Of a stretch of 64,000 nucleotides of DNA, positions 57,445-64,000 are shown piece after piece. Position numbers and translations under genes: made by a program. The notes under the pieces were generated by a model. The model did not search any database, had not been told where the DNA came from, and saw only the letters and a program-made list of their open reading frames with translations. Numbering within the stretch: position 1 is the first letter of the stretch; each line of letters starts with the position of its first letter. Origin of the DNA: Ignavibacteriales bacterium (lineage in GTDB: Bacteria; Bacteroidota; Ignavibacteria; Ignavibacteriales; Ignavibacteriaceae); contig JADJEI010000013.1 in assembly GCA_016709155.1 (NCBI GenBank), positions 62,001 through 126,000 on the forward strand, given 5' to 3'.

Positions 57445-60036
57445 ATGCTTTTAAATTCATTTAAAAAAATATCAGCACTTTTACTTATCCTATTGCTTAG
57501 CACATTTGCGACCTCTATTTTTGCGCAGGATTTTTTAATTCAAGGATGGTATTGGGATTATCCAAAAACTACAAGTGGATTTTTATGGGCTGATACGCTT
57601 ACAAATAAAGCATCCGATTTGAAAAACGCAGGCTTTACTTATATTTGGCTTCCTCCACTTTCACGGGCAAGCTTCGGTAACAGCAGCAATGGTTATGATC
57701 CAAAAGACCTTTATGATTTAGGCGAGTACGGGCAGGGGGCAACCGGCTTTGGAACCCGCACCGATGTTGATGAATTAATCACTCAATTCAATTTAGTTGG
57801 ATTGAAAGCAGTTGCAGATGTTGTTTATAATCATCGAGACGGTGGAAGCGCTGAAGATAATCCACCATTAAAATCTTACATCACCTCTTTTGACTGGCCG
57901 AAAGCAGACAACGGCTACAATCCATTTCCCTTTGATAGATTCAGAGTTATCCTTCCAATTGGAGGCTCAACAGGTAATGGGGCGGGGGATTACTACTTTA
58001 AAGTTAGTTCAGCATCAGCGCACAGCAGGTTTGATAATTTTAACTATCGCATTTATATGCAAACAAATCTTAAAGGCTGGCAGGATTTATCAAACCAAAG
58101 TGAGTTAGAACCAAATGGCGGATCAGATTGCGATCCTGATCAAACAAATAATGAAATAGAACTTGGACGAAATATGGATGCAATCAATGAGGATTATTCC
58201 GGATGTCGTACTGATGAATTTCATCTTTCTCTAACAGCCGGAGATTTTAATTCTGCCGGTGATACTATTTTTATTTATTTCAGTAAAGCAAGCAGTGATT
58301 ACTCGGATATGCGTATTTACGGTCTGTGGTCAGGAACAAGAAGTGCAGATATTGTAAGCGAATTGATCTATCAAACCTACACTGATTTTACAACCATGCC
58401 AAGCAGCTCTGGGGCGATGAATTATGAAAACTTCAAACCAAACTCTACAAACACAACTAAACTTGACGGCGATTGGGACTGGCTCTGGTTCTTTTATGAT
58501 TACGATCAAAATGTGCCGGCGACTAAAACTGCTTTAATTGATTGGACAAAGTGGTTATGGAATGATGTCGGCTTACGCGGTTTAAGAATGGATGCTGTAA
58601 AACATTTTCCGCCTGAATTTGTTGGCGATCTTTTGGACAATCTTCATTCAAACGGAATTGACCCCGGATTAGTTGTAGGTGAATTTTATGATGCTAATAC
58701 TGGCTCGTTAAAGTACTGGCTTGATCAAGTTTATACCTATATGGATAACTCGACTAAATTATCAATCACTCCACGAGTGTTTGATTTTTCTCTTCGTGAC
58801 GCTTTGAAAAATGCCTCTGATTCTTATGGGAATGACGTAAGAAATATTTTTACTGCAAGTGTAGTTGATGCACAAGGAGTCAACGGCTCGAATGTAATTA
58901 CTTTTGCAAACAATCATGATTTTAGAGACAGCACTCAAAAAATTAATAATGATCCTATTCTTGCTTATGCATATTTACTGACAAACAATCAGGTTGGTTT
59001 GCCGTGTGTTTTTTATCCTGATTATTTTGAAGTCCCCGGCTTTACAAATGGCGGATTGAAACAGGAAATTGATGCGCTGATAAACGTTCATAAAAATTAT
59101 ATTTATGGATCTTCAGCCAGAGATTACCTGACAAAAGTAGGAACGACATACGACCCTTTTTACTTTTCTGGAACTTTAACTACAACACTTGTTTACCAGT
59201 TGATGAGTACTCCTTCCGGCAAAGATGTAATTGTTGGGATTAATTATGCCGGCGATCCACTCGACATGTGGGTCGGTGTAAATCCAGGCGGCTTATCTGA
59301 AGGTGCATTTTTAGGCGATCAAATTGGTAATGCAATGCTGTCAACTTTAACGGTTTCTGGCGGAAGAGTGAATATTAAACTTCCTGCACGCAGTTATGCG
59401 GTGTGGGTGGAAAATGAAAATCCATTACCAGTCGAGTTAACATCATTTACTGCTTCGGTTATTGGGAACTCAATAAGACTTAACTGGCAGACGGCAACTG
59501 AAGTGAATAATTATGGCTTTGAAATAGAACGAAACACACCCCTCAATCCCCTCTCAAGAGGGGAAGTTGAAGGTATGTGGGAAAAGATTGGATTTGTAAA
59601 TGGTAATGGAAATTCTAATTCACCCAAAAGTTATTCTTTTGTTGATAATAATGTTTCTGCCGGAAGTTATTCGTATAGACTAAAGCAAATTGATAATGAT
59701 GGAAAGTTTGAATACTCCAAAACAGTAGAAGTTTCATTTATTAAACCAGATGCATTTGCATTAGAGCAGAATTATCCCAATCCATTTAATCCAACAACAA
59801 AAATAAAATACACCATCCCCTCTGTCACCCTGAGCTTGTCGAAGGGTGACGTTTATGTAACATTGAAAGTTTACGATGTTTTGGGAAATGAAATCGCAAC
59901 ACTCGTAAATGAACAACAGCAGCCCGGAACATACGAAGTTGAGTTTAATGCTGATAAACTTTCCAGCGGGGTGTATTACTACCAAATAATAAGCGGGAGT
60001 TTTATAGATACTAAAAAAATGGTATTACTGCGATAA
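57445..60036 (+). CDS. secreted alpha-amylase (GH13) with T9SS domain
   Basis: Start at ATG 57445 (MLLNSFKKISALLLILLLSTF...AQ), giving a signal peptide; a GTG at 57412 is an alternative. The GH13 barrel has ADVVYNHRDGG (region I), GLRMDAVKHF with the nucleophile Asp (region II), VVGEFYD with the acid Glu (region III) and FANNHDF (region IV). FN3-like and T9SS segments follow (YPNPFNPTTKIKY ... MVLLR). It should hydrolyse alpha-1,4-glucans outside the cell. Two repeats are in frame: 59534-59571 in the FN3 loop and 59824-59850 in the sorting domain. Confidence 0.93.
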   Translation: MLLNSFKKISALLLILLLSTFATSIFAQDFLIQGWYWDYPKTTSGFLWADTLTNKASDLKNAGFTYIWLPPLSRASFGNSSNGYDPKDLYDLGEYGQGATGFGTRTDVDELITQFNLVGLKAVADVVYNHRDGGSAEDNPPLKSYITSFDWPKADNGYNPFPFDRFRVILPIGGSTGNGAGDYYFKVSSASAHSRFDNFNYRIYMQTNLKGWQDLSNQSELEPNGGSDCDPDQTNNEIELGRNMDAINEDYSGCRTDEFHLSLTAGDFNSAGDTIFIYFSKASSDYSDMRIYGLWSGTRSADIVSELIYQTYTDFTTMPSSSGAMNYENFKPNSTNTTKLDGDWDWLWFFYDYDQNVPATKTALIDWTKWLWNDVGLRGLRMDAVKHFPPEFVGDLLDNLHSNGIDPGLVVGEFYDANTGSLKYWLDQVYTYMDNSTKLSITPRVFDFSLRDALKNASDSYGNDVRNIFTASVVDAQGVNGSNVITFANNHDFRDSTQKINNDPILAYAYLLTNNQVGLPCVFYPDYFEVPGFTNGGLKQEIDALINVHKNYIYGSSARDYLTKVGTTYDPFYFSGTLTTTLVYQLMSTPSGKDVIVGINYAGDPLDMWVGVNPGGLSEGAFLGDQIGNAMLSTLTVSGGRVNIKLPARSYAVWVENENPLPVELTSFTASVIGNSIRLNWQTATEVNNYGFEIERNTPLNPLSRGEVEGMWEKIGFVNGNGNSNSPKSYSFVDNNVSAGSYSYRLKQIDNDGKFEYSKTVEVSFIKPDAFALEQNYPNPFNPTTKIKYTIPSVTLSLSKGDVYVTLKVYDVLGNEIATLVNEQQQPGTYEVEFNADKLSSGVYYYQIISGSFIDTKKMVLLR
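59534..59571. repeat. CCCCTCTC-family repeat in frame in the FN3 loop
   Basis: Encodes TPLNPLSRGEVEGM at the same position as the copy in the preceding gene (56889-56926). Confidence 0.8.
59824..59850. repeat. GTCACCC...GGGTGAC palindromic repeat in frame in a T9SS domain
   Basis: Reverse complement of 9190-9216 and at the same codon position; encodes VTLSLSKGDV. Confidence 0.85.
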
Positions 60037-60747
60037 TTTTTATTGTAATGTGATTTCGTTTATGGAAATGCCGCTGTCTCAAAAGTCAGTTTTTGTCGAG
60101 GCTGTGTCAAAAGTAATTTTTACTGTCACACTAAGCCAGTCGAAGTGTGAATTCATTAAATAATGTCAGTCTTCGACAAGCTCAGGCTGACAAAATGAGA
60201 CTTTTAAGACAGCCTCCTAAATATAAAAACAGAATTGAAGCATTAGATTCCGATCCCGATTCATCGGGACGAAATAAAATTTTATAAACACGGCATTTAT
60301 TTTGTAATACTGGTACGTAAATCATCAATTATGAATGTTATTTGAAGTTTTTGTTAAAGTTGGTAATACAAATTGAGTCACAAGTTTAGTTACAGTTTTA
60401 TTATGAGATAAATATTTTTTTTGCAGATTTAATAAAAAAATATTGGACATTGGAGAAAAATATTTGTAGTTTCACTTGTGCTTAATTGAATTGTAGAGAC
60501 AAACTGAATCAATAGACTACCTTAGATTCGATTTGTTGTTCTGTAAAATTAAACTATTTCAAAATCAAAATTATTTTTTAAGACCCGATTTTTGGGAAAT
60601 CCGGATTGCTGTACGCAATACATTGATTAACAAGTTTTTCTGGATTTTCATAATCGTTAACAATCAAGCATTTATATATTGAACAATTAATTACTAATCC
60701 TGGAAGGGGAGCCAGAAATGACTCATAAAAATTAAAGGAGTAGTATT
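60037..60747. other. intergenic stretch with repeats, no gene recognised
   Basis: About 700 bases holding a MITE-like element (60098-60216), a tandem half-copy of its end at 60073-60087 and a small CCCGAT/ATCGGG hairpin near 60249-60268. The remainder is AT-rich and probably includes the promoter of the small gene at 60748. Confidence 0.5.
60098..60216. mobile_element. MITE-like palindromic element
   Basis: The ends GAGGCTGTGTCAAAAGT and ACTTTTAAGACAGCCTC are inverted repeats (15 of 17 match). Inside lie two hairpins of the CTTCGACAAGCTC family: 60125-60150 (CACACT/AGTGTG) and 60165-60191 (GTCAG...CTGAC). No transposase is encoded, so mobility is inferred. The inner hairpins are relatives of the in-frame repeats at 9190 and 59824. 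Confidence 0.6.
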
Positions 60748-60912
60748 ATGAACAGTGAAGCAATTCTTATTACGGTGATATTTCTTTTTCTTGCCATTGT
60801 TATCGGGTTTTTAGATACTTCATCAAACAAAGTTGAGAAGCAAGAACAGAATAATCATGTGAATGGACAAGATCAAATTTCATCGTCAGAAGCTGCCATC
60901 GTTAATAAGTAG
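60748..60912 (+). CDS. small membrane protein, 54 residues
   Basis: AAAGGAG precedes ATG 60748. The sequence starts MNSEAILITVIFLFLAIVIG, one membrane segment, then a polar Gln/Asn/Ser/Glu-rich tail ending AAIVNK. It is followed by a terminator-like hairpin at 60989. I do not recognise the family; the good ribosome-binding site and clean length support a real gene. Confidence 0.6.
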   Translation: MNSEAILITVIFLFLAIVIGFLDTSSNKVEKQEQNNHVNGQDQISSSEAAIVNK

Positions 60913-60988
60913 CTTATTGACCATTGTAAATGAGTTGTGTTTTTATAGGTGCATCTCAACAGTGAGATCTTAATTTTAGAATTTAATA

Positions 60989-61036
60989 ATAGTCCCGCTT
61001 AGTCTTGATTTAATAATGGCAGGCGGGCTATTTTTC
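60989..61036 (+). terminator. terminator hairpin after the 54-residue gene
   Basis: ATAGTCCCGC can pair with GCGGGCTAT (one bulge), followed by TTTTT. The loop is about 24 bases. Confidence 0.6.
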
Positions 61037-61131
61037 CCTCTGCCAAAAATTTCCCTTAATTTAGTGAGTGCTTCTTAGCTTTGAAATTATTATTATTGCA
61101 ATTAATTAACTACAAATAATTTAAGATTACT

Positions 61132-61287
61132 ATGTTTAGCTTATTAAAAATGGATAAAGAGGACCTGCAAATAGGCGGGGAGATAGTTCAGGAACAACGC
61201 AGAAAACGCCGCATGGTCTCCATCGTGCTGCTTGTATTCGGATTTATAATCCTGAATTTAATTCTCTGGGCGCTGACAAAGGTGTGA
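61132..61287 (+). CDS. small membrane protein, 51 residues
   Basis: ATG 61132, MFSLLKMDKEDLQIGGEIVQ, then a basic patch EQRRKRRMVS and one membrane segment IVLLVFGFIILNLILWAL. The basic residues before the helix predict the N-terminus in the cytoplasm. It ends 46 bases before miaB. Unrecognised; it could be cotranscribed with miaB. Confidence 0.55.
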   Translation: MFSLLKMDKEDLQIGGEIVQEQRRKRRMVSIVLLVFGFIILNLILWALTKV

Positions 61288-61333
61288 ATTTTTCCACTTA
61301 AATCTGTGAACGAATTTATAGCAAATAGTATTT

Positions 61334-62686
61334 ATGCATACTAAAGATAAAGTTTATGTAGAGACCTACGGTTGTCAAATGAATGTCGCCGACACCGAAA
61401 TAGTGCTCGGCATTCTTAAAAAAAATAATTATGAAGTGGTTGAAAATCCGGCTAACGCTGATGTAGTGTTATTGAACACGTGCAGCATTCGCGATAACGC
61501 CGAACAAAGGATTTACGGAAGGCTTGGCAATTTTAAAAATTTAAAAAATTCAAAACCCGAACTGGTAGTAGGTATTCTTGGCTGTATGGCAGAACGATTA
61601 AGAAAAGATTTAATTGATGAAAAGAAAATTGTTGATTTGGTAGTTGGTCCTGATGAGTACAGAAGAATACCGGAATTACTCGAAGTTGCTTTTGCAGGTG
61701 AAAAAGGAATTGGTGTTCGTCTTTCACGCACAGAAACTTATGATGATATTATCCCTTACCGCGAGGATGGTCTTCAAGCCTGGATATCGGTTATGCGCGG
61801 CTGTGATAAGTTTTGTACTTTCTGCGTTGTACCATTTACTCGCGGAAGGGAGCGAAGCCGTTCGCTCGATTCAATTATTGATGAGATTAAAATTCTTTCC
61901 GAAAGAGGTTTTAAAGAAGTTACTCTTCTCGGGCAAAATGTCAACTCATACATGGATGGGGCAAATGATTTCGCCGACTTGCTTGCTGCCGCAGCTTTAG
62001 TAAACCGCTCGATCAGAATAAGATTCACTACATCCCACCCGCAGGATTTATCCGATAAACTTCTTTATACCATTGCAGAGCACTCAAACATTTGCAAATA
62101 TATTCATCTGCCGGTGCAGTCCGGTTCAAATCGTATTCTTGAATTGATGAACAGAACTTACACTGTTGAACATTATTTAAACCTAATTGATAAAGCAAGG
62201 AAAATAATTCCTGCAGTTAGCTTTTCAACCGATATTATTTCCGGCTTTCCAACAGAGACCGGGGACGATCATCAAATGACATTGGATGTCTTGAGACAAG
62301 TACAATATGACGGCGCTTATATGTTTCAGTACTCTCCCCGCGAGGGTACTAAAGCGTTTCAGATGAAGGATGATGTATCGGAGCAGATCAAAACTAAAAG
62401 ACTTCAGGAAATTATTGAACTGCAGGGAAAAATAGCTTTTGATATTAATCAAAAAATTGTAGGACATGAAGAGATAGTGCTTATTGAAGGATTTAGCCGT
62501 AAGTCGAAAAATTTCTTTGCTGGAAAAACCGATTCAAACAAGGTTGTAATTATTCCTGCAAATGATAAAATAAAAGTCGGTGATTATGTTCGAACAGTAA
62601 TTACTAAAGCAACCCAGGCTACTTTATTTGCCGATTTTATTTCATTAGGAAATAATGATATTATACTTGAATCCATTTCAGCCTGA
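61334..62686 (+). CDS. miaB: tRNA-2-methylthio-N6-dimethylallyladenosine synthase
   Basis: Radical-SAM enzyme that methylthiolates i6A37 of tRNAs reading UNN codons. The 450 residues contain the N-terminal UPF0004 cysteines (ETYGCQMN, NTCSIRDNAE, GILGCMAE), the radical-SAM cluster RGCDKFCTFCVVPFTRGRER and a C-terminal TRAM domain. NTCSIR and the QMN motif favour MiaB over RimO or MtaB. Intact. Followed 18 bases later by a SPOR protein gene. Confidence 0.96.
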   Translation: MHTKDKVYVETYGCQMNVADTEIVLGILKKNNYEVVENPANADVVLLNTCSIRDNAEQRIYGRLGNFKNLKNSKPELVVGILGCMAERLRKDLIDEKKIVDLVVGPDEYRRIPELLEVAFAGEKGIGVRLSRTETYDDIIPYREDGLQAWISVMRGCDKFCTFCVVPFTRGRERSRSLDSIIDEIKILSERGFKEVTLLGQNVNSYMDGANDFADLLAAAALVNRSIRIRFTTSHPQDLSDKLLYTIAEHSNICKYIHLPVQSGSNRILELMNRTYTVEHYLNLIDKARKIIPAVSFSTDIISGFPTETGDDHQMTLDVLRQVQYDGAYMFQYSPREGTKAFQMKDDVSEQIKTKRLQEIIELQGKIAFDINQKIVGHEEIVLIEGFSRKSKNFFAGKTDSNKVVIIPANDKIKVGDYVRTVITKATQATLFADFISLGNNDIILESISA

Positions 62687-62704
62687 TTTATTCTCAGTGA
62701 TAGT

Positions 62705-63430
62705 ATGAAAAAAGTTAAGATTTTATTTTTAATTATTTCGCTGTTTAGCTGCATACCATCTTTAGCTCAGGATATTGATATTGTTCCCTATTTAAAAATG
62801 ATCGAGAATGGTGAGCGGGATGCTGTTTTGCAAAAACTTCCGAAATTAAATGAAGAAAATCCCGAAAGCCCCAACCTTACATTTTTGCAAGCTGTATTGA
62901 CAGAAAACGGGCAGCAGGCAGTTGTGCTCTATCAAAAAATTATTAATGATTATCCCGGCACAAGATACGCTGATGCGGCTATTTTTAGAGTTTACAGCTA
63001 CTATTATGCACTCGGCTTATATCAAACAGCAAAAACTTATCTCGAAAAACTAAAACGGGAATATCCTCAATCGTCATATATTAAAATTGCGGATCAAAAT
63101 ATTCCTTCTAAAGACGAACCATTAAAAAATGATGAACCGGTTACGACAAATAAAAAAATAGAAGACGAAATTAAATCTGATTCTAAAAATTATAAATTCA
63201 CCATTCAGGCGGGGGCATTCAGCAGCAGTAAAAATGTCGAGCAATTGAAAAATGAATTCCAAAGCGCCGGTTTGTATTCATTTATAAATGAAAAAGAAGT
63301 TGCCGGTACTATTTTTCATGTTGTGTTTGTTGGGCGTTATGAATCAAAGCTCGAAGCGGATGATTCACTTCCAGTAATAAATAAACAATTTGGAATTGAA
63401 GGCAGAGCTGTTGAACTTCAATTTAAATAA
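62705..63430 (+). CDS. secreted TPR-like protein with SPOR domain
   Basis: Signal peptide MKKVKILFLIISLFSCIPSLAQ, a helical-repeat region (residues about 25-135, YQKIINDYPGTRYADAAIF) and a C-terminal SPOR domain (about 165-241, FTIQAGAFSSSKNVEQLKN ... VVFVGRYESKLEAD). SPOR domains bind denuded peptidoglycan glycans, so a periplasmic cell-wall or division role is likely. A cysteine in FSCIPS could be a lipobox variant, but LAQ suggests signal peptidase I. Confidence 0.88.
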   Translation: MKKVKILFLIISLFSCIPSLAQDIDIVPYLKMIENGERDAVLQKLPKLNEENPESPNLTFLQAVLTENGQQAVVLYQKIINDYPGTRYADAAIFRVYSYYYALGLYQTAKTYLEKLKREYPQSSYIKIADQNIPSKDEPLKNDEPVTTNKKIEDEIKSDSKNYKFTIQAGAFSSSKNVEQLKNEFQSAGLYSFINEKEVAGTIFHVVFVGRYESKLEADDSLPVINKQFGIEGRAVELQFK

Positions 63431-63444
63431 CTTTTCGGTATAAA

Positions 63445-64000
63445 TTGAAAATCCATTTTATCGGAACCGGTTCGGCTAAAACTTCTCTCAATAATTATCA
63501 TACTTCGCTTTTAATTTCTTCCCATAAATATAATTTATTGATTGATACCGGCGACGGAATTTCTCGTGCTCTGCTTAAATCGAGTATTGACTTCAATTCA
63601 ATCAATGCAATTTTATTAACTCATTTACATCCTGATCATTTCAGCGGGCTTGCATCTTTGCTTGTGCAGATGAAACTTTGTAAGCGTAAAAATCCATTGA
63701 CTATTTTTATTCATCAGGAATTAAAAAAGCCCGTTGAAGATTTTATTTATCAATCCTATCTTTTTTATGAACGAATGGATTTCAAAATTATTTATAAAAC
63801 TTTTATTCAAAATGATAAGATTGAAGTTGCCGAAAGCCTTGCTTTTATTTCAAGGAAAAATTCTCATCTCGTTCAATACGAACAATACGATAAAGAAAAT
63901 AAATTATCTTTTTACAGCGGCAGTTTCCTATTCACTTGTGAAGGGGTAAATATTTTTTTCACGGGTGATGTAGGAAGCGAAAAGGATCTGCTTATATTTA
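63445..64000 (+). CDS. MBL-fold hydrolase, RNase Z-like (partial, runs off window)
   Basis: A frame from TTG 63445 (KIHFIGTGSAKTSLNNYHTS) is open to the window end. It has the beta-lactamase-fold zinc motif HLHPDHFSG, with LLIDTGDGISRALL before it and FFTGDVGSEKDL later. The glycine-rich GTGSA start and HxHxDH resemble ribonuclease Z/AtsA-type hydrolases. The end is missing, so the subfamily cannot be settled. It is 14 bases after the SPOR gene. Confidence 0.82.
   Translation, partial: MKIHFIGTGSAKTSLNNYHTSLLISSHKYNLLIDTGDGISRALLKSSIDFNSINAILLTHLHPDHFSGLASLLVQMKLCKRKNPLTIFIHQELKKPVEDFIYQSYLFYERMDFKIIYKTFIQNDKIEVAESLAFISRKNSHLVQYEQYDKENKLSFYSGSFLFTCEGVNIFFTGDVGSEKDLLIF

Noticed and set aside
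60098..60216. A complete insertion sequence
   Set aside because: It is only 119 bp with no transposase frame, so it is at most a non-autonomous element.
1..64000. tRNA, rRNA, riboswitch or prophage genes
   Set aside because: No sequence resembling conserved tRNA arms, rRNA segments, known riboswitch cores, integrases or phage structural genes was noticed. A covariance-model search would be needed to exclude small RNAs.

Overview
The window looks like a chromosomal segment of an AT-rich member of the Ignavibacteria/Chlorobi side of the Bacteroidetes superphylum. The best markers are at least nine secreted proteins ending in a type IX secretion (T9SS) sorting domain with the NYPNPFNP signature. 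Seven of these carry the 'VPVELTSF...LNWQTATE' FN3-like segment in front of it, a combination I associate with Ignavibacteriales. Two-component propeller sensors and a yggS-divIVA-punA-ileS-dksA-lspA-rluD housekeeping cluster fit this placement. No rRNA, tRNA, CRISPR array or prophage was recognised.

Layout. 0-9 kb (+): a signalling operon with two sensor histidine kinases that share a nearly identical kinase module (one with repeated cytoplasmic sensor modules, one with a periplasmic two-component propeller), a lone receiver protein and a receiver-SpoIIE phosphatase. 9-16 kb (-): three secreted T9SS proteins (FG-GAP, SGNH-like, beta-helix) and a 21-bp palindromic tandem array. 16-25 kb: intact metabolic genes (argF, arcC, aat, a lipoprotein, a MIO-type ammonia-lyase, a haem-binding protein, transketolase). 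24.5-33.4 kb (-): the housekeeping cluster, including two tandem lspA genes and a DksA-type protein with a histone-like lysine-rich tail. 33.5-42.2 kb (-): an M1 peptidase followed by a tandemly duplicated two-gene module (beta-helix protein plus T9SS repeat protein). 42.4-49.7 kb: DUF2721, MlaF-like ATPase, MsrB, MATE-like transporter, a DUF3365 haem lipoprotein, acyl-CoA synthetase and phosphate acetyltransferase. 50-52 kb: a cupredoxin-T9SS protein, a terminator, and a second 21-bp array homologous to the first. 52.4-55.5 kb: a small YVGI-motif protein and an MmeI-like type IIG/IIL restriction-modification enzyme. 55.7-60 kb (+): a remnant T9SS domain, a secreted CBM9-like protein and a secreted alpha-amylase. 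60-64 kb: a MITE-like element, two tiny membrane proteins, miaB, a SPOR protein and the start of an MBL-fold hydrolase.

Two layers of structure are not explained by genes. First, two distant loci carry the same kind of element in the same orientation relative to the upstream gene: T9SS gene, terminator, 21-bp palindromic array, then a 122-bp flank that aligns without gaps (96 of 122 identities by hand count) and contains a conserved palindrome. Second, short palindromic or quasi-repetitive sequences sit in frame at two fixed loop positions of the FN3/T9SS module in many different secreted proteins.

Caveat: many genes, including essential ones such as ileS, are broken by 1-nt indels. Most are in homopolymers and most are clustered at 25-43 kb, while 8-25 kb and 56-64 kb are clean. 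I read most of these as assembly or sequencing errors rather than pseudogenes, so broken genes are reported as whole genes with the breaks noted.
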